Shown here one piece after another: positions 1-6,513 of a stretch of 8,593 nt of DNA. A program made the position numbers and the translations under genes. Positions within the stretch are counted from its first letter, which is position 1, and every line of letters begins with the position of its first letter. The notes beneath the pieces were generated by a model that was not told the DNA's origin, did no database searches, and saw only the letters and a program-made list of their open reading frames with translations. The stretch is from Ilumatobacteraceae bacterium (GTDB lineage: Bacteria; Actinomycetota; Acidimicrobiia; Acidimicrobiales; Ilumatobacteraceae). The DNA is taken from positions 1-8,593 of the forward strand of contig JANRBC010000025.1 in the NCBI GenBank assembly GCA_030727685.1, written 5' to 3'.

Positions 1-6
1 ATCATT

Positions 7-25
7 AAAACGCGTAGAAAACGCG
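7..25 (-). terminator. Possible weak intrinsic terminator after the small membrane protein gene
   Basis: Read on the minus strand, a 5-bp stem (CGCGT at 25-21, ACGCG at 15-11) encloses a TTTCT loop and is followed by TTTT (10-7). It lies about 26 bases after the stop codon at 52, the right place to end that transcript. The stem is short and the T run is only four, so it is a weak candidate. It also creates a direct repeat of AAAACGCG (7-14 and 18-25). Confidence 0.3.
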
Positions 26-51
26 AATCTGTAAGTGCGGAAACCCGCTTC

Positions 52-375
52 TTACATTCGGAATCCCTTGCTAATCATCGAGATTACGGCATCCTTCATT
101 GGAACCATGCCGTAGACGATCGCGCCGCTACCGACGTAACCCATCCAGCCGCCCCAACCATCCAAAGTGATACCCCAGTATGTAAGTGGACTGAAATCAA
201 GCACTGCCATCATCAAAATGCTGACGATGAGAGTCCAATTCGATCCAACGACTGGAATCTTCTTAATCATTGCGCCCAACCCGACTACGCCAAGAACCGA
301 ATCAATTACGGTCGTGACTGCGCCAAGCAGGATTGCTAAAAGGACAAGTTGTCCAAATGCTGCCCAAAATCCCAT
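52..375 (-). CDS. Small hydrophobic membrane protein of unknown function (107 aa)
   Basis: I do not recognise a family. The start at 375 gives 107 residues. An ATG at 411 would add 12 residues (MQEIPAEKGEID), but the Shine-Dalgarno AAAGGAG (390-384) lies inside that extension, 8 bases before the ATG at 375, so 375 is the better start. The protein is almost entirely apolar, glycine-rich and largely uncharged. I see a long hydrophobic segment at about residues 5-35, a short basic turn (IKKIP), a second at about 45-66 (from NWTLIVSILMM), a Gly/Trp-rich linker (DGWGGWMG) and a third at about 74-92, ending in a short tail with a few charges. No catalytic motif or signal peptidase site is visible. 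It stands alone, divergent from the HD-domain gene. It could be a structural or accessory inner-membrane protein; the coding call is good, the function is open. Confidence 0.72.
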   Translation of the reverse strand: MGFWAAFGQLVLLAILLGAVTTVIDSVLGVVGLGAMIKKIPVVGSNWTLIVSILMMAVLDFSPLTYWGITLDGWGGWMGYVGSGAIVYGMVPMKDAVISMISKGFRM

Positions 376-383
376 ATCAATTT

Positions 384-390
384 CTCCTTT
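384..390 (-). promoter_or_regulatory. Strong Shine-Dalgarno that decides the start of the small membrane protein
   Basis: The minus strand reads AAAGGAG, 8 bases before the ATG at 375. It falls within the coding part of the longer alternative start at 411, which argues that translation begins at 375. Confidence 0.7.
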
Positions 391-393
391 TTC

Positions 394-410
394 TGCAGGT
401 ATTTCCTGCA
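394..410 (-). promoter_or_regulatory. Hairpin just upstream of the small membrane protein ribosome binding site
   Basis: A perfect 6-bp inverted repeat, TGCAGG (394-399) and CCTGCA (405-410), is separated by 5 bases. On the minus-strand transcript it would form a stem-loop ending 3 bases before the Shine-Dalgarno. It could stabilise the 5' end, modulate initiation, or act in DNA as a small operator. The sequence shows the repeat; the role is inferred. Confidence 0.4.
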
Positions 411-571
411 AAATCCAACTTAGGGATGCACTACGCGCGCGTCATGGATACCCGCTAAAAGCCTTAATTTACGCCTTTTGCCGTGACGCCCGACACACAC
501 AACTCAAAAATCGGACACGAAACTGCACCACCGCACAAAGTCAGCGCAGAGTCAACGAGCCAGTTGCGAAC

Positions 572-577
572 TACTCT
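572..577 (+). promoter_or_regulatory. Candidate -10 element for a leaderless HD-domain gene transcript
   Basis: TACTCT matches the loose TANNNT form of an actinobacterial -10 box and ends 6 bases before the ATG at 584. That spacing would put the transcription start at or next to the A of ATG. No Shine-Dalgarno-like sequence lies in the 30 bases upstream, consistent with leaderless translation. No convincing -35 is visible. Confidence 0.35.
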
Positions 578-583
578 CAAATC

Positions 584-1198
584 ATGACACTTGACACATC
601 ACGAGAGCAACAACTTGCAAAAGACGCCACGAATTCGCGAGCGAAATTCACATCGTTCGCTGAGTCTACGAAGGCCGACTGGGACGACATCATGGTGCAA
701 CTCGAAACGACTCAAGCTCGCGTCGCCGATCGACTGATCGAACAACTCGAATATCTGCGTCACGATTACGGCGGCTTTCCGGTCAATCGCCTTGAACACT
801 GCCTGCAAACTGCAACTCGCGCCGAACGCGACGGCCGCGATGAAGAATATATTTTGTGCGCACTTGTGCACGACATCGGCGACAACCTTTCGCCATACAA
901 CCACGCCGCAGTTGCTGCCGCGATCGTCGAACCTGCAGTTTCAAAAGCCAACCACTGGCTCGTCGCTCACCACGGAATTTTTCAGGGATACTTTTTCTGG
1001 CAACACATCGGATTAGATCCGAACGCACGCGAAAACTTTCGCGATAGTGAATACTTCGACTACACGGCTGAGTTTTGCGCCAAGTATGACCAAGTGGCTT
1101 TTGATCCTGATTACAAGAGCGCTCCACTCGAGCATTTCGAACCAATCATTCGCAAGTTCTTCGCCCCGCGCGACCGCAGCGGCGAAGCTATTAACTAA
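584..1198 (+). CDS. HD-domain metalloprotein (predicted HD phosphohydrolase or PhnZ/MIOX-like HD oxygenase)
   Basis: The predicted product has 204 residues and appears soluble. HD-fold signatures are visible: a first histidine in NRLEHCLQTA (His72), the HD pair in LVHDIGD (His96-Asp97), a third region with PYNHAA (His107) and NHWLVAHHGIFQG (His124, His129, His130), and a late aspartate in AKYDQVAFDPDY (Asp169). One HD pair plus several extra histidines and a late Asp suits a two-metal site, as in HD hydrolases or the mixed-valence diiron HD oxygenases (PhnZ, TmpB, myo-inositol oxygenase). The C-terminal part (SAPLEHFEPIIRKFF) looks typical of the short 'predicted HD phosphohydrolase' family. 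Substrate unknown; no phosphonate gene is nearby. The frame is open upstream to 167, but that extension runs antisense through the small membrane gene and has no protein character, so ATG 584 is chosen. It lacks a Shine-Dalgarno. Its 3' end overlaps the convergent hydrolase gene by 8 bases. Confidence 0.85.
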   Translation: MTLDTSREQQLAKDATNSRAKFTSFAESTKADWDDIMVQLETTQARVADRLIEQLEYLRHDYGGFPVNRLEHCLQTATRAERDGRDEEYILCALVHDIGDNLSPYNHAAVAAAIVEPAVSKANHWLVAHHGIFQGYFFWQHIGLDPNARENFRDSEYFDYTAEFCAKYDQVAFDPDYKSAPLEHFEPIIRKFFAPRDRSGEAIN

Positions 1199-2114
1199 TA
1201 ATTTGCGAGGCGCAGCTGCGGCGGATTGCGTCGGCGAGTTGGGCAATCAACAAATAGCCATCGTCGAGAATTCTGCCGTAGCGCAAAAACGCGTGAATTT
1301 GCCCGCGATAGCGCACACAACTCGTCGGCACACCCAACGAAGTTAACTTCTGCGCGTATTGCTCGCCTTCGTCGCATAGCGGGTCATATTCAGCAGTAAT
1401 TATCAGAGTCGGTGGCATCTTGGCCAGAATCGCATCGCTCGCTAATAGCGGCGAAACCAACGGATCTTCAGCGCTGCCCTTGCCGCCCGCCAAATAGTGC
1501 CCAAAAAACCAATCCATCGCCGCGGCAGTCAGCAAAAAGCCTTCACCGTTTTTGCGATAACTCTCAGTCAAACACCTCGCATCAACTGAGGGGTAAACAA
1601 GCAACTGCATTTTAAAATCGACACCCGAATGCTGCGCGACGAGCGTCGATAAGTTTCCGCCAGCTGAATCACCACAAACAACCATTCGACTTGCATCGCA
1701 ACCAAGCGATGCCGCGTTATCACGTGCCCATTTAACCGCCGTCATGCAATCATCAAACGGCGTCGGAAACGCAAATTCTGGCGCCAGACGATAGTCAATG
1801 CTCAGAACTGCCTGCCCCGACTGCACCGCAAGTCGACGACAAACATCGTCGTAGTCATCAAGCGTGTGAAAAACCCAACCGCCACCGTGGATAAAAATGC
1901 ACAGACCAAGATTTTTCTCGGCAGACGGCAGATACAAACGCGCTGGCACACCGCCAGCATCAACATCACGCCGCGAAAAAATCTCGTAATCACTGGGTAT
2001 GTGATAACGCAATGTCATCTCGCGCGCCTCAACTGGCGTCATGGTTTCAAGCGCCGGTTCGGCACGCATCGCCAACAAATCAAGCAACGCTTTTGTCTGA
2101 ACGTGAAGTGTCAT
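1191..2114 (-). CDS. Alpha/beta hydrolase, hormone-sensitive-lipase (HSL) family esterase
   Basis: This is a carboxylesterase-type enzyme of 307 residues, the usual size for the bacterial HSL (family IV) group. The oxyanion-hole motif HGGGW is at 76-80. The nucleophile elbow GDSAGG places the catalytic serine at 150. The remaining triad members are Asp244 in AEYDPL and His274 in GQIHAF. A DYRLAPE motif (107-113), typical of the family, is also present. The N-terminal 60 residues form the cap region. No signal peptide is seen, so it should act in the cytoplasm on short acyl esters or an unknown natural ester; the family is too promiscuous to name a substrate. Its ATG overlaps the TGA of the upstream asparaginase gene (ATGA), implying translational coupling. 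It is the last gene of the sdh run, and its stop overlaps the end of the convergent HD gene. Confidence 0.92.
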   Translation of the reverse strand: MTLHVQTKALLDLLAMRAEPALETMTPVEAREMTLRYHIPSDYEIFSRRDVDAGGVPARLYLPSAEKNLGLCIFIHGGGWVFHTLDDYDDVCRRLAVQSGQAVLSIDYRLAPEFAFPTPFDDCMTAVKWARDNAASLGCDASRMVVCGDSAGGNLSTLVAQHSGVDFKMQLLVYPSVDARCLTESYRKNGEGFLLTAAAMDWFFGHYLAGGKGSAEDPLVSPLLASDAILAKMPPTLIITAEYDPLCDEGEQYAQKLTSLGVPTSCVRYRGQIHAFLRYGRILDDGYLLIAQLADAIRRSCASQIIS

Positions 2115-3082
2115 GTTGAAAGCAGATTATCTACAACTCGCACTTCACCAACAATTTTGCCGTGCCCAAAAATCGGCGACGAAAAAGCCCGCTCGTCAAC
2201 ACCCGAAACATCAACGCCCAAAGCAATCAGCGCCGCGCGCATCAGCGGCGGTCGCGCGCGATTTGATCCATCGGCAATCTTCAATGCAATCGCTCGACCG
2301 TCAGGCAACGCCGCCGCATAAACACCTTCGGCGCCATCTTTGGCAACAAGACCCGAAATGCCAGCAATCAACAACGACACATCTCGCGCTGGCCCACCCA
2401 CCATTTGCGGATACTCACGCATCGCATCACCAACCACCCGCGCAGGCGACCCGGCCTTCGCCATCGCGACACTACGAAAACCGCGAGCCAAACCTACAAG
2501 CGTCATTGCATGCGCCGGCGCGCCACAACCGTCGACGACGATGTTGGCAACTTCTTCGCCAATCATTTCTGGCATCATCGCAGTAATCAGTTTCTGCAAT
2601 TCATGATCACGGTTCAAATAACTTTCGTCGGTTGCCCAGCCACAAGCGACACAAGTTGCCAACATGCCAGCGTGTTTACCCGAACAATTCATCTGCAACG
2701 AAGTTGACACGCCACCACTGCGCACAACATCGCGCGCCGCATCATCATCAAGTGGCAAATCTTTGGTGTTGTGCAAAGCGCTCTCATCTAGCCCAGCGCT
2801 CGCCAAAATTTCGCGTGCCGCTTGCAGATGCTCAGGTCGACCATCATGACTCGCACAAACAAGTGCCAATAAATTTGGCGGCAGTTTCAAACCTGCAGCC
2901 ACCATCGCAGTTGCCAAAAATGGTTTTGTCGACGACCGCGGAAAAACAATCGCTTGCGGCGAGCCAACGCTGAAAGCAATCGAGCCATCACGCTCAAGAC
3001 AAACAACGGCGCCATGGTGCCACGACTCTTGCACTCCATTGCGCAATGTCATTGCGACTGGTTTTGTATCAGACGCAAGCAT
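2111..3082 (-). CDS. L-asparaginase of the Rhizobium etli ReAV type (Asparaginase_II family)
   Basis: It is predicted to hydrolyse L-asparagine to L-aspartate and ammonia. The 323-residue length fits the class 3 family, which is unrelated to E. coli AnsA/AnsB and adopts a beta-lactamase-like fold. Known active-site features are present: the SxxK motif RSSTKP (Ser50, Lys53), the second serine in CASHDG (Ser79), the zinc-type site residues Cys133 and Lys136 in NCSGKHAGM, Asp184 and Cys186 in VDGCGAP, and a late lysine in ALKIADGS (Lys268). All residues described as essential in the R. etli enzyme appear to be kept, so it should be active. No signal peptide is evident. It starts 9 bases after the DedA/VTT stop with only a poor Shine-Dalgarno, suggesting coupled translation, and it overlaps the next gene by 4 bases. 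Regulation is probably shared with sdh rather than by asparagine alone; that is inference. Confidence 0.9.
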   Translation of the reverse strand: MLASDTKPVAMTLRNGVQESWHHGAVVCLERDGSIAFSVGSPQAIVFPRSSTKPFLATAMVAAGLKLPPNLLALVCASHDGRPEHLQAAREILASAGLDESALHNTKDLPLDDDAARDVVRSGGVSTSLQMNCSGKHAGMLATCVACGWATDESYLNRDHELQKLITAMMPEMIGEEVANIVVDGCGAPAHAMTLVGLARGFRSVAMAKAGSPARVVGDAMREYPQMVGGPARDVSLLIAGISGLVAKDGAEGVYAAALPDGRAIALKIADGSNRARPPLMRAALIALGVDVSGVDERAFSSPIFGHGKIVGEVRVVDNLLST

Positions 3083-3091
3083 GAGCGTGAT

Positions 3092-3766
3092 CTACTGCGT
3101 CAGGCCGTTTTGTCGGCGCCGCTTTTTCAACCGCGATGCCACAAATCGCACGAGAAACACTAAGACGGCAGCAATTACTAGCCATTGAAATACGCCGACA
3201 TATTCACCGACACGCTCCCATTGGTCGCCCAAAAGAGCACCTGCGCCGATCAAGGCAATATTCCACACGGCACTGCCGATTGCAGTCAACACCACAAAAC
3301 TCGTCAACTTCATTCGCCTGAAGCCGGCGGGTATCGAAACTATTGACCGAATCAACGGCACACATCGGCCGACCAACACAGCAGCAGCTGATCGACGATC
3401 AAACCATTCTTCGGCGCGAACCAGATCTGCACTTTTCACACCAAACCATTTGCCAAATCGCTCGACAAACCCACGCAAACGCACTGGGCCAATCGCCGCA
3501 GATACGAAATACAAGATCAACGCGCCGACAACCGAACCAACCGTTGCCGCAATCATCATGCCAATAACTGTCGTGTCGCTTTGGGCCGCGCCAGCCGTCG
3601 CATTCACCGCACTGGCACCTTGCTGTGCGACAAAACCTGCAAACGGCAAAACTATTTCAGACGGAATCGGCGGAAAAACATTTTCGATTACAACCAACAA
3701 GGCGACACCGAAATAACCGAATTGATTGATGACGTCTTGCACCCAATTCGCCAAGTCACCCAACAT
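3092..3766 (-). CDS. DedA/VTT-domain (SNARE-associated) inner-membrane protein
   Basis: A polytopic membrane protein of 224 residues in the DedA family, whose members act in lipid carrier or phospholipid movement across the membrane and need proton motive force. The N-terminal signature ENVFPPIPSE (28-37) with the buried glutamate is intact. The second signature, GRCVPLIRSIVSIPAG (133-148), carries the conserved Arg134 and Arg140. Hydrophobic segments are seen at about 15-48, 68-92, 126-147, 156-180 and 190-210, and the tail is basic (RLKKRRR). An oddity is a polar Ala/Thr/Ser-rich stretch at about 50-66, between the first re-entrant region and the next helix, longer than I expect in the family. 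The start at 3766 has a GGGGG run 5 bases upstream as a weak ribosome binding site. It lies 31 bases after sdhB, so it is probably co-transcribed. The exact substrate cannot be named. Confidence 0.9.
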   Translation of the reverse strand: MLGDLANWVQDVINQFGYFGVALLVVIENVFPPIPSEIVLPFAGFVAQQGASAVNATAGAAQSDTTVIGMMIAATVGSVVGALILYFVSAAIGPVRLRGFVERFGKWFGVKSADLVRAEEWFDRRSAAAVLVGRCVPLIRSIVSIPAGFRRMKLTSFVVLTAIGSAVWNIALIGAGALLGDQWERVGEYVGVFQWLVIAAVLVFLVRFVASRLKKRRRQNGLTQ

Positions 3767-3795
3767 TTTTGCCCCCAGTATTTAGATTTAGCGCA

Positions 3796-3813
3796 ACTCA
3801 GCCCCGGCTGAGT
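3796..3813 (-). promoter_or_regulatory. Perfect hairpin spanning the sdhB stop codon
   Basis: ACTCAGC (3796-3802) and GCTGAGT (3807-3813) form a perfect 7-bp stem around a four-base loop, with the sdhB stop (3798-3800) inside the stem. On the minus strand it is not followed by a T run, so it does not look like a terminator. It could protect the 3' end of the sdhCAB mRNA, mark a processing site or attenuate the downstream genes. Its effect is inferred. Confidence 0.4.
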
Positions 3814-4571
3814 GCTTTGCGATTCTTTGACTTTGATTTTCTGAAATCAGAGTTCATCATCGCAATTACATCAAGCGAAATTTCTTTCGGGCACGCGGCC
3901 GAACACTCACCGTGGTTCGTGCACGAACCGAATTGATCGTCCATCGCATGCACCATTGCTTCGGCGCGCTTATAACGCTCGCTTTGCCCCTGCGGCAAAA
4001 CATTGAGGTGCGAAATCTTGGCGCCGGTAAACAAGTTGGCCGCACCGTTCGGGCACGCTGCAACGCACGCACCACAACCAATGCACGCCGCTGAATCCAT
4101 CGCGGCATCGGCAACCGGCTTTGGCACAAGAATCAAATTGGCGTCTGGCGCGCCACCAGTCGGCGCCGTAATGAAACCACCGGCTTCAACAATGCGATCA
4201 AATGAAGCACGATCAACCATCAAATCTTTGATGATCGGAAACGCAGCCGCACGCCACGGCTCGATCACGATTTCATCGCCGCTCTTGAATGTGCGCATAT
4301 GCAACTGACATGTCGTCGTCGCTCTTTGTGGACCATGTGCCCGCCCGTTAATCATCAACGAACAAGTTCCGCAAATTCCTTCGCGGCAGTCGTGATCAAA
4401 AACAATCGCCTCTTTGCCCTCGCTGATCAATCGTTCATTCAATTGATCGAGCATCTCTAAAAACGAGGCTTCATCGCTAACTTTGTCGACCGTATAAGAC
4501 TCGAAGTGACCTTTCGTTTCAGGGCCAGCCTGACGCCAAACTTTTAATTTGAGATTCGTCAGTTGGTTCAC
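3798..4571 (-). CDS. sdhB: Succinate dehydrogenase iron-sulfur subunit
   Basis: This 257-residue subunit passes electrons from the SdhA flavin to quinone in the membrane anchor. The N-terminal ferredoxin-like domain carries the [2Fe-2S] ligands Cys62, Cys67 and Cys70 (CREGICGTC) plus Cys88. The C-terminal domain has CIGCGACVAACP: Cys163, Cys166 and Cys169 for [4Fe-4S], with Cys173 assigned to [3Fe-4S] together with Cys217 and Cys223. Cys227 completes the [4Fe-4S] cluster by analogy with E. coli SdhB. All ligands are present. It starts with GTG at 4571, supported by AGGAG six bases upstream; the start overlaps the sdhA TGA by four bases (GTGA), so the two are translationally coupled. The basic tail (KSKSKNRK) is slightly extended. 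A fumarate reductase role cannot be excluded from sequence alone, but nothing favours it. Confidence 0.96.
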   Translation of the reverse strand: MNQLTNLKLKVWRQAGPETKGHFESYTVDKVSDEASFLEMLDQLNERLISEGKEAIVFDHDCREGICGTCSLMINGRAHGPQRATTTCQLHMRTFKSGDEIVIEPWRAAAFPIIKDLMVDRASFDRIVEAGGFITAPTGGAPDANLILVPKPVADAAMDSAACIGCGACVAACPNGAANLFTGAKISHLNVLPQGQSERYKRAEAMVHAMDDQFGSCTNHGECSAACPKEISLDVIAMMNSDFRKSKSKNRKALSRG

Positions 4572-6490
4572 TTGTAACTCCTGGTTGCCAAGTGCGCGGT
4601 TTCATAAACAAGTTGCTCTTTGTTGAGTTCAGCAGCCATCGGGTCGCCTGTCCATTTATATGCAGACACATGGCAGAATTCTTCGTCGTTGCGCAACGCT
4701 TCGCCATCGTCTGTTTGATATTCGCTGCGAAAGTGTGCGCCACAACTTTCTTCACGATCGAGAGCATCGCGACACATCAACATGCCCAATTGAAAAAAGT
4801 CATCAACACGACCGGCTTTTTCGAGCGTTTGGTTAATGCTTTCGCCCGTGCCAGTGACTCGTAAATCTTTTTTGAACTCGCTGTATAGCGCTGGCAATTC
4901 AGACAGTGCTTTTTCGAGGCCTTGTTGCGTGCGCTCCATGCCGCAATAGTCCCAAATGATCTTGCCCAACTCACGATGAAACCAATCGGGCGAACGCGTG
5001 CCTTTGATGTTCAAATAACCATTAAATCGCTCGCGCGCTTCAGTCTCTGCTTGCACGAATGCCGGGTGATCAGTTGTTGGCACAGGCTTATTGAGCAACG
5101 GCGCAAGACCGTTGCTAATTGTGTACGGCAAAACAAAATAGCCATCGGCCAAACCTTGCATCAGCGCGCTCGCACCAAGTCGGTTTGCACCGTGATCAGA
5201 AAAGTTCGCCTCACCAGCCGCATAAAGACCAGGCACCGTGGTGCCAAGTTCGTAATCAACCCACAAGCCGCCCATCGTGTAGTGCGTCGCTGGATAAATT
5301 CGCATCGGCGTCTTATACGGATCTTCGCCGGCGATTCGCTCGTACATCTGAAACAAGTTGCCGTATCGCTCTTCGACAACATCGCGACCAAGGCGAGCAA
5401 TCGCTGCCGAGAAGTCAAGGTTCACTCCGTTTTTAAGTGGACCAACACCATGACCTTTGTCGACGAGTCGCTTGGCTGCACGCGAAGAAATATCTCGTGG
5501 CGCCAAGTTGCCATAACTCGGATAAAGCCGCTCTAAGTAATAGTCGCGCTCACTTTCAGGAATTTGCTCGGCCGAACGCGAGTCATCGGCATTTTTCGGC
5601 ACCCACACTCGCCCGTCATTGCGCAACGACTCGCTCATCAAGGTCAGTTTTGATTGCGACTCATCACTTTGCGGAATACACGTCGGGTGAATTTGTGTGT
5701 AACACGGATTAGCAAACATCGCGCCACGGCGATGCGCGCGCCAAGCAGCAGTCACGTTGCAGTTCATCGCATTAGTCGACAAGAAAAACACATTGCCGTA
5801 GCCACCTGTGGCCATCACAACAGCGTGCGCTGCGTGCGAAGTGATTTCACCCGTCAAAAGATCACGCACGACGATGCCGCTGCAACGGCCGTCGATAACA
5901 ACGATGTCGACTAACTCGGTGCGATTGAAAAGTCGCACACCACCCAAACCAACTTGACGCGACAACTGTTGATAAGCGCCCAACAACAATTGCTGACCCG
6001 TTTGACCACGCGCGTAAAAAGTGCGACTAACTTGCGCGCCACCAAAACTGCGATTGTCGAGCATGCCACCGTATTCGCGTGCAAACGGCACACCTTGGGC
6101 AACCATTTGGTCAATAATGTCGACCGAAACTTGAGCCAAACGATGCACGTTGCTTTCGCGACTGCGAAAGTCTCCGCCTTTAATCGTGTCGACAAACAAA
6201 CGATTGATGCTGTCGCCGTCACCTTGATAATTTTTCGCCGCATTAATGCCACCCTGGGCTGCAATCGAGTGCGCACGTCGCGCCGAATCATGAAACGTAA
6301 ATGCATCAACTTGATAGCCAAGTTCGGCCAAAGTCGCCGCTGCCGATGCGCCGGCCAAACCGGTGCCAACAACAATTACTTTGAACTTGCGCTTGTTGTT
6401 CGGGTTGACGAGTTTGGCGTCGGCTTTGTAGTTATCCCACTTGTCGCGCAACTCACCATCTGGAACCTTGGCGTTTAAAACTGTGCTCAT
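4568..6490 (-). CDS. sdhA: Succinate dehydrogenase flavoprotein subunit
   Basis: The catalytic subunit (640 residues) oxidises succinate to fumarate with covalently bound FAD. The dinucleotide-binding motif VIVVGTGLAG is at 38-47 after a roughly 35-residue leader. The FAD-attachment histidine is probably His74 in AHSIAAQGG, followed by GGINAA. ATGGYGN (227-233) is the second flavin motif. Catalytic and substrate-binding residues are visible: His268 in QIHPT, Arg332 in PRDISSRA, His403 in THYTMGGL and Arg437 in HGANRLGAS, matching the E. coli His/Arg set in order. The length and long leader fit the B. subtilis/actinobacterial group rather than the shorter proteobacterial one. It starts 23 bases after sdhC with a weak AGGT-type Shine-Dalgarno, and its stop overlaps the sdhB GTG. 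The gene is intact, with no frameshift. A fumarate reductase can look similar; the paired anchor and oxidative context favour Sdh. Confidence 0.96.
   Translation of the reverse strand: MSTVLNAKVPDGELRDKWDNYKADAKLVNPNNKRKFKVIVVGTGLAGASAAATLAELGYQVDAFTFHDSARRAHSIAAQGGINAAKNYQGDGDSINRLFVDTIKGGDFRSRESNVHRLAQVSVDIIDQMVAQGVPFAREYGGMLDNRSFGGAQVSRTFYARGQTGQQLLLGAYQQLSRQVGLGGVRLFNRTELVDIVVIDGRCSGIVVRDLLTGEITSHAAHAVVMATGGYGNVFFLSTNAMNCNVTAAWRAHRRGAMFANPCYTQIHPTCIPQSDESQSKLTLMSESLRNDGRVWVPKNADDSRSAEQIPESERDYYLERLYPSYGNLAPRDISSRAAKRLVDKGHGVGPLKNGVNLDFSAAIARLGRDVVEERYGNLFQMYERIAGEDPYKTPMRIYPATHYTMGGLWVDYELGTTVPGLYAAGEANFSDHGANRLGASALMQGLADGYFVLPYTISNGLAPLLNKPVPTTDHPAFVQAETEARERFNGYLNIKGTRSPDWFHRELGKIIWDYCGMERTQQGLEKALSELPALYSEFKKDLRVTGTGESINQTLEKAGRVDDFFQLGMLMCRDALDREESCGAHFRSEYQTDDGEALRNDEEFCHVSAYKWTGDPMAAELNKEQLVYETAHLATRSYK
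4578..4582 (-). promoter_or_regulatory. Shine-Dalgarno for sdhB inside the 3' end of sdhA
   Basis: The minus strand reads AGGAG six bases before the GTG at 4571. This supports the GTG start and the four-base overlap with the sdhA stop, so sdhB has its own initiation site besides coupling. Confidence 0.65.
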
Positions 6491-6513
6491 TGTTGATCTA
6501 CCTACTTAACTCT

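Noticed and set aside
167..583. Upstream extension of the HD-domain frame to 167
   Set aside because: It is open by chance: it runs antisense through the small membrane protein gene and its strong ribosome binding site, and has no domain character. The HD family signature starts well after ATG 584.
1211..1220. CGCAGCTGCG palindrome just after the convergent stops, considered as a terminator
   Set aside because: Only three base pairs can form around a real loop, no T run follows on either strand, and it lies within the hydrolase coding region.
2512..2521. GCGCCGGCGC palindrome
   Set aside because: It lies within the asparaginase gene at codons for conserved Gly/Ala residues near the zinc-site cysteine and has no regulatory context.
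4922..5536. Long plus-strand open frame inside sdhA (204 codons)
   Set aside because: It is the shadow of a strongly conserved sdhA region on the other strand; its translation is rich in Arg, His and Ser with no recognisable domain or ribosome binding site.
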